A stretch of DNA of 64,000 nt, taken from NCBI GenBank assembly GCA_020747065.1, contig JAGMVK010000012.1:1674001-1738000 (forward strand), read 5' to 3'. The stretch comes from Cadophora sp. MPI-SDFR-AT-0126. Lineage: Eukaryota > Ascomycota > Leotiomycetes > Helotiales > Ploettnerulaceae. This document shows positions 45,811 to 57,776 of the stretch, piece after piece. Under the pieces are notes generated by a model. That model was not told where the DNA came from, did not search any database, and saw nothing but the letters and a program-made list of their open reading frames with translations. Position 1 is the first letter of the stretch, and the number at the start of each line of letters is the position of its first letter. The translations under genes and the position numbers were made by a program.

Positions 45811-46590
45811 GTATGATGGTCCGAGAGAGAAAAAGTTAAAGCGATTGAGGGCTCGATATGCTTTTTTGACGTACGGACGTTCCTGGAACCTGGCGTGCCT
45901 CTTTTTTTCTGGTTTTTTAATTATCTGCGGGTAACAAAATATCAATTATAAGGCTGCAAGCATCCAGACGAGAATAGCTAGTAGAGTCGGAGATGTATGC
46001 CTAGTGGCATGTTCACACGGCAGATGTTCGTCTCCTTACCCACCTGGAACTATTTCTTTTCGAACAGTGAAACCTTTGTCTCTGAATCTGAAGATCCTGA
46101 CTCCGCCGGTTGAGCCTAGTGCCTGTGTCCAGGAGCTCTATGCGTTATGTCGGAGCCCCAAGCTGCTGTGCCGAAATCGCGGTGGTGGGGATTTGGTGGA
46201 TACACTTGCAATACAATAGAAGAGAAGAGTGGAGAGCAGGGCAAGTGGTGGTGGGGATGATGTAGAGGAGATTTAGTCAAGTCACTGCTTACCTACCTAC
46301 CTGCATCTACAACTACCATCCTGCACCTTTAGATACCTTACGTTAGTTGCTGGCGGGGGCGGGGGTGGGGACAGGGCGGTGGGGCGGCAAGCGCTTTTGG
46401 TAACAAAGTCAACAGTCAAGGTACCTAGTCCATCTTAATCTCTCTGGGTCGAGGTCCTCAAAATAAACTTTCCTCTACCTCTACCTGGGAACGGTGGAGC
46501 AATCGGTTTGGTTGAAGAGTCACGTACTTATTGTGCAACTCGCGGCGGGACTAGCTGATATACCTGGCCTTGATTTTGGGAAGTGCTATG
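45811..46590. promoter_or_regulatory. Divergent promoter region, FAD hydroxylase / nitroreductase
   Basis: A 780-bp spacer between two head-to-head starts, ending in a GAAA microsatellite. It contains G/C-rich tracts near 46350-46390 and CTACCTACCTGC-type repeats near 46290. Shared control is plausible from the layout; no specific operator can be proven. Confidence 0.35.
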
Positions 46591-46625
<35 letters not shown>

Positions 46626-46627
46626 AA
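46591..46627 (+). repeat. (GAAA)n microsatellite at the nitroreductase start
   Basis: About nine uninterrupted GAAA units end three bases before the ATG at 46631. If 46631 is the true start, the repeat is in the immediate 5' leader; if translation begins at Met32 (46724) it is further upstream in the leader. Tetranucleotide repeats vary readily in length. Confidence 0.95.
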
Positions 46628-46630
46628 TCA

Positions 46631-47616
46631 ATGTCGAATTTCGGCATTTGGATTAACCCTAACCCTTCACTACACGACACCCCATCTCCTGCAGTCACCG
46701 ATCCTGTGAGGCTTCTTTTGATTATGACCCTTCGACTGTCCAGGTTTCGCTTCCAGCAATTCCTCTCGCGCTGGGATCGAAATGGCCGGGTGTCTTTCGC
46801 CACCATGAAAACACCACAACAGGCGGTGTCCACATCTCGCCCGGACGTTTCGACATCCACGGATTCACAGCGACTGCCTCAGGGATCTTCGACTCGTACG
46901 GACTGTCTCAGTGCTGTCGAAGCCCGTCGCAGCTATCGAAGGCTCTCCAGCGCTTCACCTATACCTGACTCGAGACTTCTGGACATTGTCCGGAGCATTG
47001 TCAAATTCAGCCCAAGCTCTCATAACTCACAGTCAACTCGGTTGCTGATACTACTTGGGAACGATCACAAGGAGTTTTGGGACATAACACTGAGCACTTT
47101 GAAGGGTATGGTATCCTCAAGCAGGATTGGCCCAACCGAGGAAAAGATTCAAGGATTGAGGAGCGCATATGGCACTGTGAGTTTTGGGCGGCTGTTTCCC
47201 TGTATCTCAATAGCGACGAAAAACATAGCTGAACATCATCAGATTTTATGCTATGAAGATCTTGCTACTGTTCGAAAGCTAGAAAATTCCTATCCTCTAT
47301 ACAAAGACAACTTCATGTCATGGTCTGAGCAAACAAATGCCATGCACCAAATCTTACGTAGGTCTGTTCCAATTGGATACTTGGTCAGTCTGACAAAGTA
47401 TGGCTAGTCTGGACAGCACTTGAATCCGAAGGGTTGGGTTGCACTCTACAACACTACAATCCGCTGATCGACGAGAAGATAGCAATCAGATGGAACGTGA
47501 GTTCGGATTGGTCTTTAAAAGGCCAACTGGTCTTTGGAATTCCCTCCGGAACGCCGGAGCCCAAGACTTACAAGCCTTTGGAGGAACGGATAATCGTCTT
47601 TGGTGGCGAGTTGTAA
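46631..47616 (+). CDS. Nitroreductase-like oxidoreductase (Frm2/Hbn1 type)
   Basis: FMN-dependent nitroreductase fold; the yeast homologues Frm2/Hbn1 act on nitroaromatics and affect lipid/oxidative stress signalling. Exons 46631-47176, 47243-47357 and 47408-47616 give 289 residues. Family blocks are EARRSYRRLS (about 97-106), VKFSPSSHNSQSTRLLILLG (FMN-binding), LRSAYGT at the first junction, WSEQTNAMHQI, then WTALESEGLGCTLQHYNPLID and LVFGIPSGTPEPK. The N-terminal 90 residues are an extension absent from yeast Hbn1. From Met32 (46724) it is Arg/Ser-rich and amphipathic, like a mitochondrial presequence. The stop is only 32 bp from the P450 stop (tail-to-tail). Confidence 0.87.
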
Positions 47617-47648
47617 CTGGTATGCGGAAGATTGAGGGGCTGCATGTG

Positions 47649-49439
47649 TCACTCTGCTGCATCCACTCCTCGCCGTTCCTTGATACGAGCATCAAACTTC
47701 TGCTTTACAAACCATACCATGTCCAGTTCCCACTTAAGCCCAGGCTCAGAAAGCTCAAAATCAAACCTGTAGAACAATTGATATGTTAACTTGCTGATCT
47801 CGAGCAAGCTGATATTCTTTCCAATGCATGTTCGGGCACCGGATCCAAACTATCTCGATTTCCAATCATTAGCAACTGCTTCTCTCTTCGTTCCTACAGA
47901 GATCTGACGGGGAAATGTGTGAAGTTGTGGATGCTATGTGAATGCTTACGGAAAGTAGACTAGATTCCATTCTTCTGGCACTTTCCTCATCTTCCAGCCA
48001 CCTCTTAGGACGGAATTCATGGGCGTCTGAGCCAAAGATGTTGGGGTCGAAATGTATCAACCAGGGGCTTGTGCCAACTTCTACCTGAACAAGGAATCAA
48101 TCATGTAACTGCACAGCATCCAAGTAGTTGTGACTTACTCCTTCGGGGAAGTATTGGCCCGATAGAACCATGCCTCCAGGAGGGACGAGTCGACTCAATA
48201 GTTGGCCAGTGGCAGGGTGTATTCTCAATGCCTCCTTCAAAATCGCTTGAAGATATGGCGGCTTCTGACATTCTTGAAAGGTGACAGGTTGGGGCGACAG
48301 CCGCCCTCTTTCGAACCGATCAATTTCCACCTGGAGCTTTTCTGCCTTGCTCTTATTCCTTGCCAGGTAATACACGATTGTGCTCAGGGTTATGCCTGTT
48401 GTATCTGAACCAGCAGCTATATTTGCCCTGAGTGAAGTAATGATGTCCCATTCATCCAGTTTACCTTGCTCTCGAAGGGCTATGAGTTTGGTGAGAAAGT
48501 CATCTCGACCACTGTGTGAAACCCCAGTCTCTCTTGCTTCTCGATTATCATTGATGAAGGCCAGCACGCTGTGGAATGGGGTCGGAGATCTAGTGATTTC
48601 AGCGAGCTTGCAAATAACAGGATGGAGCCCGGGAAACAATCCCACCCGGGATCCGTAAGTCATTGCTTTGTGTATTGCTTGCAGGATTTCGGAGTGCTTC
48701 TGTTGCCCATCGAGGAACCCAAAAGATTGTCCAACCTGCAAAGTGACATAAATCAGCGGCTTGATTAGTACAAGTCATAGACTATTTGACATACTGATAT
48801 TCCTCCTATCACATCAAAGGCATAGAACTGCATCCATTGCGGGACATCGAACAGTGCTCCATCAGCCGCAAAAGTTTCCAGCCTCGCGCACAACTTAGTA
48901 TTGCACTTGTCCACAAATGGTTCGTAGCAAAGTAGACTCGTCATCGAGTACAACGATGCCACTTTTCGTCTCTTCGCCGCATGACGAGCGACATCTCGCT
49001 CCGAGAAAAGATCAGCATGCAAATAATCTGGATTCCCAAATGGCCCATAGAAGGGAGCTTTGGCGAATTTCGACCCATGGCCATAGATCGGCTTGACAAC
49101 TTCAGGATCTGAGACGCTGTACTTGTTCGGCGCTAAGCGTACAATCTTCCCTATAGAAACAGTAACTTAGAAGCGGTTGTGGATACTGCTGCAATTGCAT
49201 AACATACCGTAGTTTTGGTGAAGTTTGAGATGCTTTCGAGGGAAATCAGCATGACGTATCACCTTGAGCTCCCACAACTGACTGAGGCGAGCAGCAAATG
49301 GGCCAGGAATATGCCTAAGAGGATTCAAAATCAAATTGTGTATTAGTGAAAAGAGAAGCAAAATGGAAGCCGCAACCACGACGGTGCTGGCGGCGAGTAC
49401 TGGGGATGTTTGGAGGATTGAATAAGTGGTGGTGGACAT
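47649..49439 (-). CDS. Cytochrome P450 monooxygenase
   Basis: Five exons (49439-49208, 49150-48795, 48735-48139, 48084-47950, 47849-47649) join to 506 residues, the normal microsomal size. An N-terminal membrane anchor (about residues 12-38: VLAASTVVVAASILLLFSL) is followed by the Pro hinge LRHIPGP. I-helix oxygen-activation motif AAGSDTTG at 303-310, ExxR as EALR at 364-367, PKRW-type PERF region in exon 4 (FRPKRWLED) and heme loop FGSGARTCIG with ligand Cys448. All are intact, so the enzyme should be active. It belongs to the broad benzoate/pisatin-demethylase-like fungal group by overall feel; no CYP family is assigned. An in-frame upstream ATG at 49460 is an alternative start. Confidence 0.92.
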
Positions 49440-50030
49440 GGCGATTTTCCGACCGAACATGAGAATCGCAATGATTCTGGATCTTCGTTTCAAGATAGCT
49501 GATCTGAAAGATGCACTGGCCAATATAATTTCTAGTCTGGTAAGAGGGGCATTGATGAGTTTCAGTACGGTAAAATTGTTCTCGAGACCCGGCTCCCCCG
49601 CACTAGGTGAATGCGGAGGTGAATGCGGAGAGCCGGCTCCACAGCAGTCGCAGTGGACCACAATGAAACTAAGAGATGTCTTGAAAATGGAGAAATACTT
49701 GACTCCCGAAAGTCTTGGCGATACATGCAAAGAGCTGGTATGATGTAGAACTCGAATGCTTCACGTATTATTAGGCATGCTGATAAATCATATGAGCCAC
49801 CGTGTTTACTCTCCTCTGAAGAGTGCAGTTCAAGCAAATTATGATCACGATTGAGAATTTCGAGATGGGACAAGTATGGATCTCGACAATTTACTGCTGG
49901 GAGAGATAGATAATTCAATTTGAAGTCCAGTGCCGCTTGTTATTTTTTCAGTGAATGTACACTGACAGATTCCATGCATCCTCGGACGTGGGACTTTGAC
50001 AAGTATTTTAGCTGCTATTTTGGAATACTT
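49440..50030. other. Intergenic between P450 and MBL-fold genes
   Basis: About 590 bp serving as promoter of the P450 and 3' flank of the MBL gene (same strand). It includes a short near-perfect tandem GTGAATGCGGAG around 49609-49632. Nothing coding is seen. Confidence 0.45.
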
Positions 50031-51254
50031 TCACAAATTCAACCTAATGACTACTGCGTGTCTCATGGAGAAAACCTGAGAACCAGTCTCTCGCTGTACC
50101 TTCTCTGTGACTGGCTTTGTATCGACTCTATACGGCTTGATAGGACTAGGTAAAGATCAGTATTCCAATTGTCACGGCCATACCAGATATTTGGTTAAAG
50201 CCTACCTCTCGTCTTGTAAGCACCAAATGACGGTTTTGGGCTCTTGCAACCATCTGATTTCGTCCACAGCAAATTCAGAAGCAGAGCCATCAAATGGCCG
50301 GCCATTCAGATTTCCACGACCCGCAATACCTAGGATTGCTAGATCTGGTTTCGGCTCCAAGCCCATCATGACATCTTTGTAAGCACCAAGGTGAGCGTTC
50401 CAGAGTATGGCCTTGTCATCTATGAGGATATTAAACATCAACTGGCCACCATCTCGGCTTGAAAAGACATTGCGTTGATCACCAATGTAGTCAACGAAGG
50501 AACGCAGTCCTGCATCCATTGCTTCTCGAGGCACCACATTTCCCACATTAAGAAGCCCATATTTCATACCGCGGCTTATATCAAGTGTGCAATTGTATGG
50601 ACTGGCTGAGCCTGTGTACCTTTTCGCAGTGTCACAGACATCTGGAATATCCGCATGCGAGTTTCCAGGCATGAGACAATGGAGAGATGGCCAGACGTGT
50701 ACAGACAGGACAGCCAGCGAATGGTGTGGAAGAGGTGGCGCTGCCGGAGGGCCTGGCTCAATCTCTGCTGTTCCAGCTGCTGCGGCTTCACGAACAACTT
50801 TGGTGAAAAGAGGGATCCGCTCACCACCTGCGACTGCCATCAATTGTGCTTCTGGGACACCTGCTGTTCTCAGACAAGATATCGCCTCGCAGTTTGCAAT
50901 CACAGTAGCTCCAGTTTTGATGGCAATACGATCGGCTCCCGGAAGACTGCAACGGATTAGTACAGCATTTGACAGTTTTCCCGTGGGGCCTTACTGGTCA
51001 AAATGTGCATGCGATATGAAGATGTAGTCTGCTTCCGTAACATCTTCGACAGATAGATACACTGGGAGGACCGATGGTCTATCCAACCAAGTGTCTAGGA
51101 AGATGGTTACTCCTTTGGTCCGCAATCTAAAAGTGGTGGCACCTGCTAAAGATTAGCCTGGTGATCACTTTGAGAATATACACTAAACAGCCAGCCGAGG
51201 AAACAGAGGCCTACCAAACCACTCGAGCGTGGTTTCTGTAGATTTTGTTGTCAT
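50031..51254 (-). CDS. Metallo-beta-lactamase-fold hydrolase (UlaG-like fungal type)
   Basis: Four exons (51254-51215, 51142-50995, 50946-50206, 50145-50031) join to 347 residues. The metal-binding motif SHAHFDHLPGAD (His58, His60, Asp62, His63) is completed across the second intron. Later candidate ligands include SVHVWPSLH and the ILWNAHLGAY region. The fold covers lactonases, lactamases and phosphodiesterases; the simple cytosolic form here (no signal peptide) resembles proteins that open lactone or lactam rings. The MBL1 gamma-lactamase of Fusarium FDB1 detoxification loci is one precedent. Its start lies 598 bp from the divergent FAD monooxygenase gene. The short last exon is supported by a TACTGAT branch-like site and CCTAG acceptor. 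Confidence 0.88.
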
Positions 51255-51851
51255 TTCCAATCACGGAGATTGCAAGAAATACACAAAGGAAACAGGGTGG
51301 AGCTTCGGTGAAAACGACTATCGAGTCGTGACATGGGAGTTCATCTCGGAATTAGCTCATAAGACATCGGGCATCGACGGGCACTCCTCGGTATTTGTAG
51401 CCGCCATTATCTCATGTGGAATTTGGAAGGAAGAGTGATTAGGTGGTCGGCATTCCAGAGCCGGCCCTGGACTCGGGGTTGGAAATGCTGCGGGGGTGGA
51501 GCCGAAGCGCTTCTCCGCCGGCAACAGTGAGACGACCAGATCATGTGCCAGCTCGCTAATAGTAAAGTCGAGTTTATATCACCTTCGATTGTAATTTGGA
51601 TATGAAGAAGTGACTCATTCTCTTCGATTTTTCCTACAGTACGAATTCACCCTCTTGTCTACAACTTCCTCCCGGCGAAGGCACAGCGAGTAACAAAAAA
51701 CCCGATTCAACACTCAGAGGACGGCAACAGGAAACACCTCCAGCAGCTTACCTGTCACATATCTTCATAATCTATCAACCACAGAGCTTCCAGGATCTGA
51801 TTCGGACCCTCGACTTCTCATCGGATTCTGCCCAGGGCAGTTGACTCCACC
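51255..51851. promoter_or_regulatory. Bidirectional promoter, MBL-fold hydrolase / FAD monooxygenase
   Basis: 597 bp between head-to-head ATGs. CGG half-sites of the kind bound by Zn2Cys6 proteins occur several times (for example CCGG near 51458, CCGGCG near 51520, CGGCGAAGG near 51675). The arrangement suggests co-regulation, but no single operator stands out. Confidence 0.35.
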
Positions 51852-53523
51852 ATGCCCGCTCAACAAGACAGAAGCGCTTTTAAAGTCATCATACTTGGTT
51901 CAGGTCTCGCTGGCAGCCTTTTGGCTAATGGGCTTATTCACAACAATGTCAACACCGTGGTCTATGAAAGAACAAAGCGACACGCCAAGAGGGAAGGCTA
52001 CCAGATCAGACTGGGAGCACCAGCCTTGGAGGGTATGCGTGCTTGCCTCAACCAAGAGCAGATCAACACGATCGTATCGAAATTTGGGCGCTCAGGTGGC
52101 ATGAAGTCCAGTGCTCCGGTTCTTTACAGCGAGGATTTCGTCAAACTCCTCGATCTGACTCGCTTTCCAGTGTACAGCAAGTCAGCACCAATCAACCGCG
52201 GAATCCTACGTGATACCCTGGCCGACCCAGTGTTTGCTGCAGGTATACTGCACTACGAGCGCAGCTTTGATCACTATGAGATCATCAATCCGGGTTCGAC
52301 TCAAGAACGTGTGCGGGTCTGGTTTGAAGATGGGGGTTCGGATGACTGCGATGTTCTGATCGGAGCAGATGGAAGTCACTCTAAGGTATTTCCGCCAGGT
52401 CTGAAACTAGCCAAGTTCCTCGTTTGAATACCTGCTGACCCTGGCATGTCTTGAAGGTGAACCGCATGCTGGGCTTGAACAACATCTCTCAGATTGATAG
52501 TCATATCAGCATGATTGCAAAGAATGATCTTCCGACAAAGGACTACCTGGCTATGACACCCGCACTCCACGAGACCCCGATCATGATTATGGCAGAAAAG
52601 AAAGTTATGTACTTCTGTGGTGAGTGAAAATTCGTAACTCGGGGGACTCATCTCATGTATGCTAAGCCTCGTCCAGCATATTTACCGGACAAAGCAGGCC
52701 AAGATGGCAAGACGGCTGTGGATGAGACCCTATCCTCTTCAATGTTTGGACTTCACATCCCACTGGACGCCTGCCCTGCCGACATATTGGAAAAGAGCCA
52801 GGCAGAAAAATGGGATTTCATCAGCTGCACTTTGCGAGGTTGGGCAGACGAGTAGTGCGTACAACTCCTCCATGGCCCACGTGGTTGCTAACCTTTCTAC
52901 AGTCATGAGATTTTGAACCTGGTAAGGGGCTCCGATCTTTACATGTACCGTGCTCGTGTGAGCAGGCGCCCAGAGAAAAACTGGCGCGCAAAGGTGTCGT
53001 CAAAGGAGATCCCGGAACGAGGACACCCCCGGATTTGGCTCATGGGAGATGCAATGCATGCAATGCTGCCTTCGAGGTTAGTTACCAGCAGGAAAGGCAA
53101 CTAAAGCAAAGAAGAAATAATAATCGAGTGCGAAACAGAGGAATGGGCGGCAACCAGTCCATGCGAGATGCAGCGACGATCTTGCCACTCCTCGTCCGTC
53201 TCTATACCCACGCTCAACAGGGCAAAGGAAGCTCGACAGAAGCCATAACAGCGGCCTGTAAAGAATATGAAGATGAAATGATTCATCGTACCTTCGAGTG
53301 GGTGGCAAAGAGCGGTGGTTCGAAAATTCTGGTAAGTGATAGCCTCATTGTATTATTGGATAAGTAGTAACGATTTCAGCCTATTGACACCGCCACGCTT
53401 TTGGGAAAGATATTCATTTTTGTTGCTGCCCAGGTTATGAATCTGGCCTATGTCTGGTACAGCTTTACGGACTTATTGTCCAAGAAAAAGATCTTGGACG
53501 ATGCACCGGAGCTGAAGAACTAG
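51852..53523 (+). CDS. FAD-dependent monooxygenase (salicylate-hydroxylase type)
   Basis: Six exons (51852-52385, 52457-52619, 52677-52854, 52903-53076, 53139-53331, 53380-53523) give 461 residues. Rossmann motif ILGSGLAGS (about 14-22), DG motif GADGSHS at the end of exon 1 (about 171-177), and GD motif WLMGDAMHAMLPSRGMGGNQSM across exons 4-5 (GD about 340). This is the group A flavoprotein monooxygenase layout, like enzymes acting on salicylate-type aromatics or secondary-metabolite scaffolds. A C-terminal hydrophobic stretch (IFIFVAAQVMNLAYVWYSF) may anchor it to membrane. The stop lies only 81 bp from the convergent regulator gene. Confidence 0.9.
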
Positions 53524-53604
53524 ATATTGGTTATGCATATTTTCTTTTAACAGTGGCCTTACGTGTAAAAGATAGACAATCCAAAGATGCAGGTATGTGG
53601 GGCG

Positions 53605-56402
53605 TCACTCCGGTTGAAATGAAGGGTGCCCTCCCTCAATGATCCTCCTGACTGCAAATGCAAGTCCACCGCAGAGTCCTGACCATGCAGTCTGCGCAAG
53701 AAACACTCTCTCCAGTTCCAACAAAAGACGTGAAATGCTATCAGAACCATTGAGTATGCCAACTTGTTTAATGTGTATGCGGGTTATCCCTGACTCTCCC
53801 TTGATCCACCTCTCAATACGGGTAGGATCCTGAAGACAGTCGATTCGGACAGTACTTATAGAGGACCTGTTATCTACTTTCGGGATGTTATGACGACTCA
53901 GTTTGTCATACGCCCAAATGTATATTGCTGCAATTAGTATGCATAGAGGCGCGTGGCAAGAAAGATATGATTGGCCGCGTAGAGTACTGAATACTACTGC
54001 AGCATGCCACAGACACTCCCTGGCAGGTTCTTCATTAGCCTGCATCCAGGCCTCCAGGGACTTCTCGGATTCTTCGATCTCGGAAGTGTGAGCCTGCCAG
54101 CCAGAGAAAGAGTGCAATCTCCGCAGTGGTACTTTTCTCAGGATACTCGTAATGTGAAATAGAGGGTCTGTATCAGAGACGAACTTTGATATGTGGAATT
54201 CACTGTCAATAGCAGTGCTGAGAGGCGTAGCCAACATTTGCAGCGATGCAACTGGAATCGGGATGTTACCAGTCAATCTTGGCAGTAAGCTGGAAGCGGG
54301 GCGAGAGAGGATGTTCATGTTGTCTAGGGCAATCCTTTCCTGGACATAAAGAGCCATTATGGGCACTCTTTGAAAAATCGATGGAGGCAGTGTATGGTTA
54401 CTCTGTCGCGAGCTGTCGGAGTGGTCTTGAGTAAATGCGTTAGATTATGGTCTGGACGTGAAGGAAAGCTGACCTTTGCGTGACTCTAATTCCGCTTTCC
54501 AGCTGGGAGCCTCTTGGCAATCCCAAAGTTTGTCGTCTTTTAAATTGTGGACTGCTAGATCTCTCATACTGCACATGGGCTGGAGATCAAGCAGAATCAT
54601 TTGAAGAAAATCCAGGTCTAAGCCTATTAGCCTGTATACTTGCGACTGGCGGCAAAGTAAGGCACTCACAGAAAATAGAGCATAGCAGTCGAGTCATGGA
54701 TTCGCCATCTAACCAGGACTGCCAATCTTGATAGGAGTCTTGGGCGCTGCTGCTGTGCTGCGACACAGCCTCCCGCCCAGCAGCGAAAGATCTGTATAAA
54801 GTGACCAGCGAGTTTCTTTCGTACTGCAACTTCAGTTGTTGTCTTTTCGACCCACAAAAGAGCATTCGTACATCCCTGAGAAACATGCTCTGCACAAATG
54901 GCAAGCTAACTGTCTGAAGTGGATCTGGCATCTGTACTCCTGTGAGACAAATATCCGAAAAACGACGAATGGGACGTACCTCACATATTATTGCCCTTTT
55001 CAACACCTCATGCAGAACAGTAGAGGTTGCCGCTCCACCATCTACACCAGAGTATTGACAGCCGATGGCGCTGACGGCCAGAAGTAGAACCCAAGGTAGG
55101 TTGTCTTCGCCCAATACTGATGGGTGTATGAACGGAAACAAGGGGTCAAAGTATTCGAAATACAATTGTACAAAGGAATGAAAAAACTCCACTGGGGGTA
55201 CGTGCGAACTTTTGGAGTCGACATAATTATTCAAAAAAGCGCGTAGTTTGTCGTACGCTGTAGAACTTATGCTGTGGACATGCCCAGAATCCTCTCTCTG
55301 GATAATCTCAAAGTCTTCTGGGCCTGGTAGCGGGAATGTTAAAGACATAGTGGCGTCTGGAGTTGGATGTGAGAATGTATTGCATTGATTTGTTCCAAAT
55401 CCCTTTGCAATTGTGCTTTGGCCGCGCTCTGACGGACCAGGAGATGGCATTGCATTGAAAGGATCCGTACTTCGCGTGCCGGGTGGTGGAAAAGACGTTC
55501 CAGTGGAGTCCGTTAAGTCCACATGGCTATACGTGCTATCGAATCTATCGAAGCCCCAAAAGACTCGATCTAACGAATATAGGTCATCTGATTGCCAAAT
55601 TGAGTAGTCGTCAAGAACACCGCTGGAGGCTGCAGTCATAGAAATGTATCCAGAGGGAGGCAGCTCGTTTTGTAATTCTGTGCCGTCCGAAGCAAAAGAG
55701 TTGGTAGGGAGGACGAGAGATTCTTCATATTGGAGATTCGGGTTTGATGGAGGGAGTGACTTCCCCCAAGATTGCAAGTCCATGTTGAAATGAGCGTTAG
55801 TTGCCTGAGAGTTATTGATGTTGCTTGAGACTGGGTCTTTGAGTTCCAATACCTTTCCATCCAAGTTAACTGGATGAAGTGCAGTGACCCTCGGAAGCCG
55901 TGGCCTGGACTCATATTGGCAGAATAAGCTCCTGTGGATGCACCTCTGACAGGGCTGACCGCCGTGGCACCGGTATTTAGCTTTGGCGCACTCTGAGCAG
56001 GCCTGAGAGCCTCGCTGAGGCGCCGATGACTGGCTTCCCGAGGCACCCCGATTGCGTGAAATTCCGTGAATTACTTGATGTCGCATAAGTGTGTCTCTAC
56101 AGTGTATTTCGGTGAGCAAGCTAATCAACCTCCTGACCAGGCACAGATGTGGCGGTAGGTACGTGAACATAAAAAAAACATTATAGAGTGCAGGAATTAA
56201 TGTATTGTGGAAGGGAAGCGGGAAAGAAGAGTACAAACCTTCTCGAGAACAATTTGTTGCAGATAGAACATCGGAATGATTTTGTTCCAGAATGCCGGTG
56301 CAGGTGTCGATCCAGGTGTTCCTTGCGGTTGAATGTTTGGCTACAATGAGGGCATACTACATGTCCATGTGTCCGCGCGCCAGTTGATGATGATGACTCC
56401 AT
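53605..56402 (-). CDS. Cluster transcription factor: two C2H2 fingers plus Zn2Cys6 and fungal_trans domain
   Basis: Four exons (56402-56239, 56096-54670, 54623-54474, 54425-53605) join to 853 residues. Finger 1 has Cys17/Cys20/His33/His37. Finger 2 has Cys45/Cys48/His61/His65, completed across the first intron. A canonical Zn2Cys6 cluster follows at Cys88, 91, 98, 104, 107 and 114. A Ser/Pro-rich region leads into the fungal_trans middle-homology region (about 340-700). The dual C2H2+Zn2Cys6 class is fungus-specific and often sits in metabolic clusters. The gene is convergent with the FAD monooxygenase and divergent from the CocE-type hydrolase. An in-frame ATG at 56480 could extend the N-terminus by 26 residues. 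Introns 2 and 3 are inferred from phase and conserved sequence. Confidence 0.88.
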
Positions 56403-57776
56403 CGCGGGGATAAGATTGTTCGATCGGTAGTAGGTAGGCAGGCAGTCAACACTCAAGTCCAGCAAAGCACAAAATGGCACGGTAACGTTGCCGATAGCCA
56501 GCAGGGAGATATGAGAGTCGTGTCTGGTCGTCTCATATACTTAGGTAGGTACTTAGAGAAGAAGGCAAGTATGCGATAATAGTTCAAGGAGCACAGGACA
56601 AGTGCAGTTCGTACCTAACTAGGTCGGGCTGGGCGTGTCCCCGATGGAAAGGAATGAAATGAAGACTGCGCTGAATCGGCTGTCTGTTTCCGCATCTGCT
56701 GCTGCTACTGCTGCTGCTATACCAGAATTCTCATTCCCAGTCATGGATTGTTGGGGTGAAAAACTTCAGAATTCTCATGTCCTCGTCAGTTGTTGAAGAC
56801 GCGGAGAATGCGGGGTGCAGGAAGGCAGTGGAGTGTTGGTCAGGGATACACTAGGCCGGACTGGGGTTTAGTGGACAGGACTGGCGGACATAACCGAAGT
56901 GGATGGTCCGGAGTGGCAATGGGTTAATTGGAGTAGCTTCAAATCTGGTACAACACATTGGCAGAGTCAAGTAATCAAGTACCATGACCAGGCAGTGACT
57001 TGTTCGACTTCTTACTGCGGTATTGGATACCTACATGGCTCAGACCCAGTGCAAGGTGCCAATAGTTTGGCTCCTGGCGGATATTCAGTTAAGAAAGATA
57101 TTGGTCCTAAAACATGACTGGCCCAACAAATTGTTGCCCTCTTGAGAGCTCTGTGGCTTGAAGACTGTGATGTAAGTAACTGACTGTGATGTAACTATTG
57201 AATTAAGAACAGCCAGTCAATCAGTCATTCGGTTCGAAAAGTCAACAGGAAGTGCGCTCGGCTACTTCAGTGGGCACTGTTCCTTGCTTACTCGACACTG
57301 AAAACATCAAGACTTGAAGGTACTATACTCGTACCACTGTCACGCCATCACATGGATCAAACTCTGAGATACATGTTCGACACGCATCCGTAAATCAATC
57401 AAACAGGATCTTGAAAAATCGCACCACTGCCCACTGGGCACTGCCACTGACTTCGATGGGGGCATGCGCTTCGTATGGCTCCGCCCCCACCCCCGCCCCC
57501 GTCGGCCCCGGCCCCGCCAACTCTATCACCTCTTGGTGGCTATTGATGCATCTGTCTACCTTACTACGATGTTGCTCTACCTGACTTACCGAAGGGGCTC
57601 CTACCCCGCTATCCCCACGTTTCCAATGCTGGGCCAGAAACTCTCTGACTGAGTAAGGCTTTCTCAGCTCGAAGACTGCTTCATAGGGATGGACACCAAT
57701 TCGACGGTAATCCATCTTGATTCATTCCATATCCTCTCACCCCCAGGAAATTTCGATCTCTGTTAACAAAACAAAC
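56403..57776. promoter_or_regulatory. Divergent promoter region, regulator / CocE-type hydrolase
   Basis: About 1.37 kb between head-to-head starts. It contains a CTGCTGCTGCTACTGCTGCTGCTAT triplet-like run near 56697-56721, a C-rich run near 57480-57515, and CCGG/CGG motifs near 56850-56910. A weak minus-strand frame (57395-57715) has no domain and is not called. Confidence 0.35.

Noticed and set aside
54990..55040. A possible 40-bp intron in the regulator gene near the fungal_trans region
   Set aside because: GT and AG dinucleotides fit, but removing 40 bp breaks the reading frame, while the unspliced sequence stays open and family-like.
57395..57715. Minus-strand 106-codon frame in the regulator/CocE promoter region
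   Set aside because: Low-complexity Gly/Pro from a C-rich tract and no domain; both flanking genes are well defined without it.
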